The notes under the pieces were generated by a model. It saw nothing but the letters and a program-made list of their open reading frames with translations. It did not search any database and was not told where the DNA came from. Positions 35,548-43,461 of a stretch of DNA of 64,000 nt are shown here, piece by piece. Within the stretch, counting starts at the first letter, position 1; each line of letters opens with the position of its first letter. Source of the DNA: Acholeplasma sp. (GTDB taxonomy: Bacteria > Bacillota_I > Bacilli_A > Acholeplasmatales > UBA5453). The stretch is taken from positions 1 to 64,000 of the forward strand of contig DUNK01000015.1 in NCBI GenBank assembly GCA_012839355.1, read 5' to 3'. Made by a program: the position numbers and the translations under genes.

Positions 35548-36784
35548 CTTTAATCGCTTCCCATGCTTCTAAGGTTGTAAAACCATAGTTAGTAATATCT
35601 AAATCAGAGTCTGCTTTAATAACCCACTTATATGTGTGTTCTACGGCATCACTAACAAGTTTATCTATGTCTAAATTTGCTTCATACTCTTCAGCCCTAC
35701 GAATCGTTGGTTTGGTAGTAGGGTTTTTAGGTAAATATATCGCACAACAATCCTCAAAAGGTCTAATTGATATATTATATAAATCTAACTCGTGAGCGAT
35801 ATTGACAATTTCTTGTTTATCATATGTTAATACAGGTCTTAATATTGGGATATTAGTTACATTTTCAATAGTGTGAAAACTCTCTATTGTTTGACTTGCT
35901 ACTTGACCAATCGATTCACCTGTAATGAGCGCTAATATTCCTAGTTTCTTCGCTAATTCTTCTGCAATTCTAAACATTATTCTTCTCATAACTGTAATTA
36001 AATATGGGTCAGGAACTTTTTTTAGTATTTCCATATGAATATTATGAAACGGAACCATATGAATAACAAATTCATGGTTAGGTGTGTATAACGCTAATTT
36101 TTTTGACAAATCAATAACTTTTTGAGCACTTTCAACCGGCGTTAACGGGCTTGAATCAAAATGAATCCCTTCCGCAAGCACACCTTGTTTCATCGCTAAA
36201 AATGTCGCTACGGGCGAATCAATCCCACCTGAGAGCAAAGATATACCTTTACCTCCAACACCAACCGGAAAGCCTCCTAAACCTTTAATAGAATCCATAA
36301 ATAAGTATGTTTCCTCATCTCTTATTTCTATATGAAGTGTTTGTTTAGGATTTCTAACATCAACTTTAAAGTTTTTAGTTAGTTGCGGTAAAACTTTTTT
36401 AGCCACTTCTTGAGATGTTTCTAATGAAGTTAATGGAAATCTTTTATTGGCTCTTTTCGTTTCTATTTTAAATGTTGAATCTTCTTCTAACGTATTATTA
36501 AGCATAAAAACTGCCGCTTCTACAATCTTGTCAAGGTCGTTTTCTGCAACTTTTACAAAACTAAAAGAACCCAAACCGCTAACTCTTTTTAATCTATTGG
36601 TAATAAGGTCTAAACAGACATCATTTATCGTTATATACACTCTATCGTGCGTTTTTCTCATCTTCACATTTAAATCTTTAATGTTTTGACGGATTAAGTT
36701 TACAGTCCTATCAATAAAAATATTCCTATTTTTACCTTTTAACATTAAATCTCCAAATCTAACTAAAACTTGATCATACTTCAT
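35525..36784 (-). CDS. thiI: tRNA 4-thiouridine synthetase ThiI
   Basis: Sulfur transferase making s4U8 in tRNA and, in some bacteria, feeding thiamine thiazole synthesis. It has an N-terminal ferredoxin-like domain and THUMP domain (about 60-165) and a PP-loop AANH domain with SGGIDSPVATFLAMKQG near residue 185. At 419 residues it lacks the C-terminal rhodanese domain, as in Bacillus ThiI. Sulfur is likely delivered by a cysteine desulfurase; SufS at 46983 is the only one in this window. Confidence 0.94.
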   Translation of the reverse strand: MKYDQVLVRFGDLMLKGKNRNIFIDRTVNLIRQNIKDLNVKMRKTHDRVYITINDVCLDLITNRLKRVSGLGSFSFVKVAENDLDKIVEAAVFMLNNTLEEDSTFKIETKRANKRFPLTSLETSQEVAKKVLPQLTKNFKVDVRNPKQTLHIEIRDEETYLFMDSIKGLGGFPVGVGGKGISLLSGGIDSPVATFLAMKQGVLAEGIHFDSSPLTPVESAQKVIDLSKKLALYTPNHEFVIHMVPFHNIHMEILKKVPDPYLITVMRRIMFRIAEELAKKLGILALITGESIGQVASQTIESFHTIENVTNIPILRPVLTYDKQEIVNIAHELDLYNISIRPFEDCCAIYLPKNPTTKPTIRRAEEYEANLDIDKLVSDAVEHTYKWVIKADSDLDITNYGFTTLEAWEAIKDDSISSK

Positions 36785-36869
36785 CTAATCACCATAATCT
36801 ATTTTATCATACTAATGATTAAAATATCTGTTAATTATATTATATTTCAATATTCGCGACTTTTAACAT

Positions 36870-36897
36870 TTGACAAGTAAAATAAACATGCTATAAT
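36870..36897 (+). promoter_or_regulatory. Promoter of rpsD
   Basis: TTGACA (36870-36875), 16-base spacer, TATAAT (36892-36897). Strong SigA-type promoter. Confidence 0.75.
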
Positions 36898-36903
36898 AAG
36901 TTA

Positions 36904-37043
36904 GTCATGTAAAAAGCAGGCAATAATTCGTTTAATCACAATCCCTTACCCGTAGGGGTGTTAGTAACTCTTATTCTGCTTAGGGGGAAAGCAAAAAGGT
37001 CATTGCTTAAATGGGTTAGTGCATTTTTACAGCCAAAATATAC
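36904..37043 (+). ncRNA. Structured leader of rpsD mRNA, candidate S4-binding autoregulatory element
   Basis: About 150 bases lie between the promoter and the start codon. An outer helix can form between GTAAAAAGC (near 36909) and GCATTTTTAC (near 37030), a second between GCAAT and ATTGC, and an inner hairpin CCCTTAC/GTAGGGG. Such long folded leaders of rpsD bind S4 itself in Bacillus and repress translation. Assignment as an S4 leader is by position and foldability, not by a family match. Confidence 0.55.
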
Positions 37044-37058
37044 AAGGAGGTAAAAATA

Positions 37059-37658
37059 ATGAGTCGTTACACAGGTCCAACATGGAAAGTTTCAAGACGT
37101 TTAAACTATTCGATTAGCGAAACTGGCAAGGAATTACAAAAACGTCCTTATCCACCAGGACAACACGGACAAAGACGTTCAAAATTAAGTGACTATGCGA
37201 CACAGCTTCAAGAAAAACAAAAACTTCGTTTCACATATGGCCTAAGCGAAAAACAATTCAAAAAAACATTTATTGAAGCTCGTAAATTGGGTGGCGTTCA
37301 CGGTGAAGACTTTATTAAGTTATTAGAATCTAGATTAGATAACGTTGTTTATCGTATCGGTTTTGCTAGAACACGCGCACAAGCTAGACAATTAGTTAAC
37401 CATGGTCATGTCTTAGTTGATGGACAAAAAGTTGATATTCCATCTTATAGACTTCAACCAGGCCAAAAAGTCACTTTAAGCGAAAAAGCTAGAGGCTTTA
37501 GAATTGTTAGTGAAGCTCTAGAAGCGATGATTACTCGTAAAGAATTCATTGGATACGACGAAGAAACAAAAACTGGTACTTTTGCAAGATATCCAGAACG
37601 TGATGAAGTCGCTCCAGAAATTCAAGAACACTTAATCGTTGAGTTCTACAGCAGATAA
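37059..37658 (+). CDS. rpsD: Ribosomal protein S4
   Basis: Primary 16S rRNA-binding protein and assembly initiator. The start [16 protein letters not shown], the [13 protein letters not shown] segment and the S4 RNA-binding domain [29 protein letters not shown] are canonical; 199 residues. It lacks the N-terminal zinc Cys cluster, being the C-minus type. A perfect AAGGAGGT site precedes ATG 37059. It is monocistronic and ends at a terminator. Confidence 0.97.
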   Translation: MSRYTGPTWKVSRRLNYSISETGKELQKRPYPPGQHGQRRSKLSDYATQLQEKQKLRFTYGLSEKQFKKTFIEARKLGGVHGEDFIKLLESRLDNVVYRIGFARTRAQARQLVNHGHVLVDGQKVDIPSYRLQPGQKVTLSEKARGFRIVSEALEAMITRKEFIGYDEETKTGTFARYPERDEVAPEIQEHLIVEFYSR

Positions 37659-37684
37659 TCGTTGTTTGTCAATTTTGAAAAGAG

Positions 37685-37709
37685 AAAAGCACTATAATGT
37701 GCTTTTTTT
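37685..37709 (+). terminator. Terminator of rpsD
   Basis: AAAAGCAC pairs with GTGCTTTT around TATAAT and is followed by a T-run. Confidence 0.8.
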
Positions 37710-37785
37710 GTTTATTATACATATTTTATTTATGAATATTGTAATTATTAGTAATATTTTAACAACGAATATTAGCGGGTGTTTT

Positions 37786-37816
37786 TTTAAAAAGATGTTA
37801 GCATTATCTAACATCT
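37786..37816 (-). terminator. Terminator of the pgk-tpiA operon
   Basis: On the minus strand AGATGTTAG pairs with CTAACATCT around ATAATG, followed by TTTTT. The stem contains the tpiA TAG stop codon. Confidence 0.7.
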
Positions 37817-38593
37817 ATTATTTTTTTGCTTTTTTAACGCTGCATCGACTAATTGTAAGTAACTTGCAGGATCTAGCGACGCTCCACCAACTAATGCTCC
37901 ATCAATGTTTTCTTTAGCAAGTAAACTTTCAATGTTGCCTGGGTTTACTGAACCACCATATAATATACGAATATTTTCAGCAATCGAATCGTTGTATAGC
38001 TCTCTTACTACATCTCTAATCGCTTTAATCGTCTCTTCTGCTTGTTCAGGCGTAGCCGTTCTTCCCGTACCTATCGCCCAAATCGGCTCATAAGCAATTA
38101 TAATTTTTTCTATTTCTTCATGTGATATATTGTAAAGAGCTGCGACTACTTGTCTTTTTACCCACTCATTAGTTGTACCAGCTTCTCTAATATCCAAACT
38201 TTCTCCAACACATAAAATTGGTGTTAATTCAAATTTTAATGCTGCGTGAACTTTTTTGTTAACCGACTCATCAGTTTCCGCAAACATTTCTCTGCGTTCA
38301 CTATGACCGATAATTACATATGTAACTCCGGTGTTTTCTAAAACTCTTGGTGATGTTTCACCTGTAAATGCTCCTTTTTCTTCAAAATGCATGTTTTGAG
38401 CGCCTATTTTTAAGTTGTCGCCTTGCCTTTTAACCAAGCATCTCAATAAAACATCACTTGCACATATAACCGTTTCTACTAAATCATTTGAAGGAACTTC
38501 TTCATTTACCTTATAAATAAATTGTAAAGCCTCATCACGATCTTTGTGCATCTTCCAATTACCAGCAATTACTGGTGTTCTACCTTGTTTCAT
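37808..38593 (-). CDS. tpiA: Triosephosphate isomerase
   Basis: Glycolytic TIM-barrel enzyme interconverting dihydroxyacetone phosphate and glyceraldehyde-3-phosphate. Visible are the catalytic Lys in GNWKMHKD, His in VIIGHSERREMF and Glu in IIAYEPIWAIGTGRTAT, with ILYGGSVNPGN near the C-terminus. 261 residues. Last gene of the pgk-XRE/cupin-HPr-like-tpiA operon, 13 bases after the HPr-like gene. Confidence 0.97.
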   Translation of the reverse strand: MKQGRTPVIAGNWKMHKDRDEALQFIYKVNEEVPSNDLVETVICASDVLLRCLVKRQGDNLKIGAQNMHFEEKGAFTGETSPRVLENTGVTYVIIGHSERREMFAETDESVNKKVHAALKFELTPILCVGESLDIREAGTTNEWVKRQVVAALYNISHEEIEKIIIAYEPIWAIGTGRTATPEQAEETIKAIRDVVRELYNDSIAENIRILYGGSVNPGNIESLLAKENIDGALVGGASLDPASYLQLVDAALKKQKNNRC

Positions 38594-38606
38594 ATTTACC
38601 TTCCTT

Positions 38607-38852
38607 TTATTTTAATAATGATTCTATTTCTTTTAAGGCCAATGTAGCATCTTTCCCTTCAGAAGCAACTTTTACACTTTCTCCTTTAGGAATCGCTAAA
38701 CTCATCAATCCTAAAATTGATTTTAAGTTTGCGACCTTATCTTTATAATATAATTTTACATCAGCATCATATTTAGAAGTTTCTTCAACCAACTTCGCCG
38801 CCAATGATGCATCTAAACTTTTAATGTTTTCAATTGTTTTTTCTTTTCTCAT
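38607..38852 (-). CDS. Crh-like HPr-fold protein lacking the catalytic histidine
   Basis: 81 residues aligning end to end with HPr. Where HPr has the phosphorylatable His15 in GIHARPA, this protein has SLDASLA, with Asp14 at the His position and Ser at the Arg17 position, so it cannot pass phosphate in the PTS. The regulatory site is intact: Ser45 in NLKSILGLMSL, equal to Ser46 of HPr, the HPr-kinase target. This is the pattern of Bacillus Crh (Gln at the His position), which acts as a CcpA corepressor. It lies between a cupin regulator and tpiA in a glycolytic operon. Whether it is phosphorylated is inference. Confidence 0.85.
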   Translation of the reverse strand: MRKEKTIENIKSLDASLAAKLVEETSKYDADVKLYYKDKVANLKSILGLMSLAIPKGESVKVASEGKDATLALKEIESLLK

Positions 38853-38862
38853 ATTTTCACTC

Positions 38863-39402
38863 CTAAAACATAGGTGGGGTTGAAATCCACAAAATTTTAG
38901 CTATTTTATTTGTATTATTCACTAAATAATGCTCTCTATTTGCTCGGTAATAAAAGGTTTGTCCTTTTTTAACAATATGCTTTGTTTTATTTAAAACCAG
39001 CGTTATTTCCCCTTCTAAACAATAGCCAAACTCTTCACCTTCGTGTGGATTGTCTGTTTTTGATTTACCACCCGGCTCTAATTCAATAATTATTGGCTCC
39101 ATTTCAAATTTTAATGCATTAGGGACTATCCATTTAATTAAATGCTTTAATTCTTCATCCTCTTGCCAATAAAAATCTTCTTCAGTGTGAACAACTTGTT
39201 CATCTTTTAGCCTTGAGAAAAAAGCCGTTGGATCAGTTCCTAAAACTTCTAATATTGAAAAGAACGTTTCTAACGAGGGGGAGGATATATTTCTTTCTAT
39301 TTGGGAAATATACCCCTTTGTTAATTCTAACCTGTTAGCTAGTTCTTGTTGAGTTAAGCCGTTTTCTAAGCGCAACTGCTTAATCTTTGAACCTATATCC
39401 AT
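38863..39402 (-). CDS. XRE-type regulator with C-terminal cupin domain
   Basis: 179 residues. An N-terminal XRE helix-turn-helix (about 5-60, with [20 protein letters not shown]) is joined to a cupin barrel (about 105-175, with [17 protein letters not shown] and the second motif around KKGQTFYY). The cupin His and Glu residues could bind a metal or small ligand. Its ATG overlaps the pgk stop (TAATG), so it is translationally coupled to a glycolytic gene; it may sense a metabolite and control this or another operon. Target unknown. Confidence 0.85.
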   Translation of the reverse strand: MDIGSKIKQLRLENGLTQQELANRLELTKGYISQIERNISSPSLETFFSILEVLGTDPTAFFSRLKDEQVVHTEEDFYWQEDEELKHLIKWIVPNALKFEMEPIIIELEPGGKSKTDNPHEGEEFGYCLEGEITLVLNKTKHIVKKGQTFYYRANREHYLVNNTNKIAKILWISTPPMF

Positions 39403-40595
39403 TATTTATCTGATAATGCAGCTACTCCTGGAAGCACTTTTCCTTCTAAATATTCTAAAGAAGCGCCGCCACCTGTAGAAATATGTGTTATTTTATCTTC
39501 ATAACCAAATTGAATTGCTGCTGCAGCAGAATCTCCGCCACCAACAATTGTAATAGCGTCTTTTAAGTTAGCTAACGCTTCACAAACACCTATAGTTCCT
39601 TTTCTATAGTTGTCCATTTCAAATACTCCCATTGGCCCATTCCATACAACTGTTTTTGCATTTTTAATTTCTTTTGCAAATAATTCAAGTGTTTTTGGCC
39701 CGATATCTAAGCTCATTTCACCCTCTTTAATGTCAGTAATTGGTCCAACATGTGTAGGTGCTTTATCTTCAAACTTATCAGTAAATGCAAAATCAACTGG
39801 TAAAATAATTTTGCCTTTTCCTTTTTCTAACAAGTTTTTAGCTAATTCAACTTTATCTGCTTCAAATAAAGATGTACCGATATCATAACCTTGTGCATTT
39901 AAGAATGTGTATGCCATTCCGCCGCCGATAATAACTTTGTCTGCTTTTTCAAGCAAGTTTTCTATAACTGAAATTTTATCAGAAACTTTTGCTCCACCTA
40001 AAATAGCCACAAATGGACGTTTAGGGTTGTCAACTGCACCGCCGATAAACTTAATTTCTTTTTCTAATAAAAAGCCTGCAACTGAATCTTTAATATTGCT
40101 AGCAATACCAACATTTGATGCGTGTGCTCTATGAGCTGTACCAAATGCATCGTTTACGAATACATCACCTAAACTAGCCCAATATTTGCCTAATTCAGGG
40201 TTGTTTTTAGATTCTTTATTGCCATCTAAATCTTCAAATCTAGTGTTTTCAAACATTAATATTTCGCCATCTTTAAGATTTGAAATTGCAACTTCTAACT
40301 CACTACCTCTTGTAACAGGAACGAACTTAACCTCTTTGCCTAATAACTCCTCTAATCTTTCACTAACAACTTTAAGTGATTTACTAGCTTTATCTTCTTC
40401 AGTTTTAACTCTTCCTAAATGAGAGAAAACAATCGCTCTTCCACCTTGATCTAAAATATATTTTAGTGTCGGAATCGCTTGAACAATCCTATTATCATCA
40501 GTAATATTACCATTTTGAATAGGTACGTTAAAGTCTACTCTTACTAATACTTTTTTACCTTTTAATTTTAAATCTCTAACTGTCTTTTTTGCCAT
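39402..40595 (-). CDS. pgk: Phosphoglycerate kinase
   Basis: Glycolytic kinase making ATP from 1,3-bisphosphoglycerate. The N-terminal [15 protein letters not shown], the FENTRF segment, GGAKVSDKI and the C-terminal [14 protein letters not shown] with [11 protein letters not shown] are all canonical; 397 residues. First gene of its operon with a good promoter and an AAAGGAGA site. Confidence 0.97.
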   Translation of the reverse strand: MAKKTVRDLKLKGKKVLVRVDFNVPIQNGNITDDNRIVQAIPTLKYILDQGGRAIVFSHLGRVKTEEDKASKSLKVVSERLEELLGKEVKFVPVTRGSELEVAISNLKDGEILMFENTRFEDLDGNKESKNNPELGKYWASLGDVFVNDAFGTAHRAHASNVGIASNIKDSVAGFLLEKEIKFIGGAVDNPKRPFVAILGGAKVSDKISVIENLLEKADKVIIGGGMAYTFLNAQGYDIGTSLFEADKVELAKNLLEKGKGKIILPVDFAFTDKFEDKAPTHVGPITDIKEGEMSLDIGPKTLELFAKEIKNAKTVVWNGPMGVFEMDNYRKGTIGVCEALANLKDAITIVGGGDSAAAAIQFGYEDKITHISTGGGASLEYLEGKVLPGVAALSDK

Positions 40596-40634
40596 AATTA
40601 TTCTCCTTTTATAATTATCATAATTCCAAATAAC

Positions 40635-40664
40635 ATTATATCATTTATATATCCATTTATCCAA
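40635..40664 (-). promoter_or_regulatory. Promoter of the pgk operon
   Basis: On the minus strand TTGGAT (40659-40664), 18 bases, TATAAT (40635-40640) with an extended -10 TGA. Confidence 0.55.
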
Positions 40665-40748
40665 TAAAAACGGCGGATATTCTACAATTTTAAAAAAACA
40701 AGACAACTAAGCCTTATCTTTTCTTAATTTAATTATTAAATTAACATT

Positions 40749-41168
40749 TTATATTGATGAGTTTAAACCCCTTTTATCCATGTATTCTTTAACTCTTTTT
40801 GCTTTATCCATCATTATAGTAAAACTATTTACTGTTACACTAACTTCTAACTCTTTTAAATTAGTAAATAATATTAGTGTTTTATCAAAATGCTTTTGAT
40901 AAGAAAAAACTTCAAAATAATTAATCCAATATGTCTCATATCTTTTGGGTGACTTTGTAGGCATCAATAATATCTCTTTATTGATATATATTGGAACCTT
41001 TGTATTAATATTTAAATATAGTTTAGTGAGTTTTATTCTTGAATCATAGCTAAACAGTTCTCTCTCACATAATCCTTTTACAACAGAAAAAGCCGTCTTT
41101 TCAGCCTTTTGAATCTTTTCTTTACATGCAATGTTTGCCAAGTTGTTTTGATTGTAAATATATAACAT
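40749..41168 (-). CDS. ComK-like competence regulator
   Basis: 139 residues. The central and C-terminal parts follow the ComK pattern: KVPIYINKEILLMPTKSP (ComK: PPIMVD..IFLFPTLS), then YWINYFEV, then KTLILFTNLKELEVSV and NSFTIMMDKAKRV. In Bacillus ComK activates DNA-uptake genes by binding paired AT-boxes. This version is about 50 residues shorter, mostly at both ends. It stands alone between terminator-like AT-rich DNA. The assignment rests on pattern recognition of a divergent family, so moderate confidence. Confidence 0.6.
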   Translation of the reverse strand: MLYIYNQNNLANIACKEKIQKAEKTAFSVVKGLCERELFSYDSRIKLTKLYLNINTKVPIYINKEILLMPTKSPKRYETYWINYFEVFSYQKHFDKTLILFTNLKELEVSVTVNSFTIMMDKAKRVKEYMDKRGLNSSI

Positions 41169-41226
41169 ATTAATCTTTCCTTTATATTAATATATACAAC
41201 CAAACATCTTATTTTACTTTTACAAA

Positions 41227-41256
41227 CAAAAAAGCCGAAACATTAATTTCGGCTTT
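41227..41256 (-). terminator. Terminator of the ugpC-like ATPase gene
   Basis: AAAGCCGAAA pairs with TTTCGGCTTT, with a T-run on the minus strand directly after the stop codon region. Confidence 0.8.
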
Positions 41257-41272
41257 AAGTTAATTATTTAAA

Positions 41273-42715
41273 TTATTTTTTTGGCGTTTCTTTCTTTGGA
41301 GCTGCTGCCTTCTTAGGTGCCGCCTTAGGTGCTGCTTTCGGAGCCGCTTTCTTAGGTTCAGCCTTTACAGTTTCTTTTTTAGGTTCCTCTTTTTTCGGTT
41401 CTTCCTTAGCCTCTTCAGTTTCTTTTAAGTATTGTTCGTAATCTTCATCAGCTCTACCACGTTTAAAGAGACGTTTAAAGAGACCTTTAATCTTATCTAA
41501 GAATCCTACTTTTTCCTCTTCTTCGTATTCTAAACCTTCATCAAGTCCAAGTCCTTGATAGTCACTTGGAATAATTTGTGGATTTTCAACACCCTCTGGA
41601 GGTAAGTTGTAGTCATATACAAGTCTAAATTCTGTTTTTGCATCAAAGAAGTGTGTTTTATCCATATCAAGTTCTAATACAACTTCATCACCTAAACGTA
41701 AATCGTCTCTTGCAGATACACTTGCACAAATTTGATAACCATTAACATCTGTATAAATGTTTGTTTCTGAACCTAATAACTCAGCAACATCAACAATTAA
41801 TTTAACTGTTTCTTTATTTTTAAGGTTAACATCTGCTAAATCATCATAAATGTCTTCTGGTCTAATACCCATTACAACTGGTTTTTTGAAAAATCTATTT
41901 TGTTTAATAACCTTTAATTTTTCTTCTGGAAGTTTAAATTTATAATCACCACTTACAAAAACTCCATCAGGTTCAACAATACCTTCAATAAAGTTCATTG
42001 GAGGTGTACCAATGAATCCGCCAACGAAGATATTAACTGGTGTATCATAAATTTCTTTTGGTGTACCAACTTGTTGAATAACACCATCGTTTTGAACAAC
42101 TATTCTAGTTGCCATCGTCATCGCTTCAACCTGGTCGTGTGTAACATATAGCGTTGTTGTTTTTAAACGGTCGTGAAGTTTAATCAACTCTCCTCTTGTT
42201 TGAACACGCAACTTAGCGTCTAAGTTTGATAAAGGCTCGTCCATTAAGAATACTTTCGCATCTCTAACGATAGCTCTACCTAATGCAACACGCTGACGCT
42301 GACCACCTGATAGAGCTCTAGGCTTTCTATCTAAGTAAGGTAATAAACCTAAAATTTCTGCCGCTTCTTTAACTTTCTTGTCAATTTCGTTTTTAGGCAT
42401 TTTTCTAATTTTTAATCCAAACGCCATATTGTCATAAACAGACATATGTGGATATAAAGCGTATGATTGGAAAACCATCGCAATATCTCTGTCTTTTGGT
42501 GCCACGTCATTAACTAGTAAATCATCAATATATAATTCCCCGTGTGAAATCTCTTCTAAACCTGCCACCATTCTTAAAGTTGTTGACTTTCCGCAACCAG
42601 AAGGTCCTACTAAAACGATAAATTCGCGGTCTTTAACTTCTAAACTAAAGTTTTTAACGGCTCTAACGCCACCCGGATAAACTTTGTTTAATTTTCTAAA
42701 CGTAATCGTTGCCAT
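41273..42715 (-). CDS. ugpC: Sugar ABC transporter ATPase (UgpC/MsmK family) with Lys/Ala/Pro-rich tail
   Basis: Cytoplasmic ATPase that energises carbohydrate ABC importers, often shared between several. The Walker A GPSGCGKST, signature LSGGQRQRVALGRAIV, Walker B FLMDEPLSNLD and the C-terminal regulatory OB-type domain (about 240-365, with GIRPEDIYDD) are present. Typical members end near 370 residues. Here an extra segment of about 105 residues follows: a basic-hydrophobic helix KIKGLFKRLFKRGR, then acidic Lys/Glu repeats and then repeats of KAAPKAAPK. No permease or binding protein is adjacent, consistent with a multitask ATPase. Confidence 0.9.
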   Translation of the reverse strand: MATITFRKLNKVYPGGVRAVKNFSLEVKDREFIVLVGPSGCGKSTTLRMVAGLEEISHGELYIDDLLVNDVAPKDRDIAMVFQSYALYPHMSVYDNMAFGLKIRKMPKNEIDKKVKEAAEILGLLPYLDRKPRALSGGQRQRVALGRAIVRDAKVFLMDEPLSNLDAKLRVQTRGELIKLHDRLKTTTLYVTHDQVEAMTMATRIVVQNDGVIQQVGTPKEIYDTPVNIFVGGFIGTPPMNFIEGIVEPDGVFVSGDYKFKLPEEKLKVIKQNRFFKKPVVMGIRPEDIYDDLADVNLKNKETVKLIVDVAELLGSETNIYTDVNGYQICASVSARDDLRLGDEVVLELDMDKTHFFDAKTEFRLVYDYNLPPEGVENPQIIPSDYQGLGLDEGLEYEEEEKVGFLDKIKGLFKRLFKRGRADEDYEQYLKETEEAKEEPKKEEPKKETVKAEPKKAAPKAAPKAAPKKAAAPKKETPKK

Positions 42716-42775
42716 AAAATCTCTCCTTTAAATTCAATATTACTTTTATTATATAAAACTAATCATTACTTTTGA

Positions 42776-42792
42776 ATGTGCAAATTGCACAT
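42776..42792. promoter_or_regulatory. Palindromic operator candidate upstream of ugpC
   Basis: ATGTGCAA and TTGCACAT flank a single base, an exact 8+1+8 palindrome. It sits about 60 bases before the ugpC start and about 30-45 bases upstream of a TATAAT read on the minus strand, between ugpC and the PucR-type regulator gene. The one-base centre and lack of a following T-run argue against a terminator. Confidence 0.5.
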
Positions 42793-42797
42793 ACTTT

Positions 42798-43376
42798 TTA
42801 TAAATCTTTGAGTAACATATAAATGAAGACTGAATCATCAAAATCTTTTAAATTATATCCTGTGATATTAGTGAACTTTTCTAATCTATTATCAAGTGTG
42901 TTTCTATGAAGATTTGCATGTTTACTTGCAAGTGTTGTATTCTTATCATTTTCTAAATAAATTTTAATAGTTCTTAAAAACTCTTTATCATTATATAAAC
43001 TTTTAAATACTTCCTTTTTTAAGTTTTCATCAACATGTTTTCTTGTCTCATAATAAAATAATGTTTTATCACTATTATAGGTTTCTTTAAATAATTCTTT
43101 CTTTACATTTTTACTAACACTTTCTTTGAGTGCTACTTTACTATGAAACATAACTGATTCATATAACTTTAGATCAGAATAAAAATCACCATTTACTGCA
43201 ATAATAAATGATTCCCAACTCATCTCTGCTTCAACAACATCAGTCGCTATTAAAACATCATCTTTAATTTTAATTGTTGGTTTAACCATAACGCCTTCTA
43301 ATAATTCGCTTAAAGTGTTTCTTTCTAAACTCGTTAAGGCATCTAAACCCTTTATTATAATATAATAACCGTACAA
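42798..43376 (-). CDS. PucR/CdaR-type helix-turn-helix regulator
   Basis: 192 residues. The C-terminal segment (about 130-190, with ASKHANLHRNTLDNRLEKFT then ITGYNL) is the HTH_30 domain found in PucR and CdaR regulators. The N-terminal 130 residues are not recognised and lack the usual GGDEF-like domain. It lies upstream of ugpC with the palindrome at 42776-42792 between them, so it may regulate ugpC and itself. Effector unknown. Confidence 0.7.
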   Translation of the reverse strand: MYGYYIIIKGLDALTSLERNTLSELLEGVMVKPTIKIKDDVLIATDVVEAEMSWESFIIAVNGDFYSDLKLYESVMFHSKVALKESVSKNVKKELFKETYNSDKTLFYYETRKHVDENLKKEVFKSLYNDKEFLRTIKIYLENDKNTTLASKHANLHRNTLDNRLEKFTNITGYNLKDFDDSVFIYMLLKDL

Positions 43377-43461
43377 CTAAATCACCGCTTATATTATACC
43401 CTATTTTAAACAAGAATACTAATTGATAGTTATGTTATAATCAATTAAAGGAGTGATTTTA

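Noticed and set aside
42776-42792. Terminator for the PucR-type regulator gene
   Set aside because: One-base centre and no T-run; better explained as an operator.
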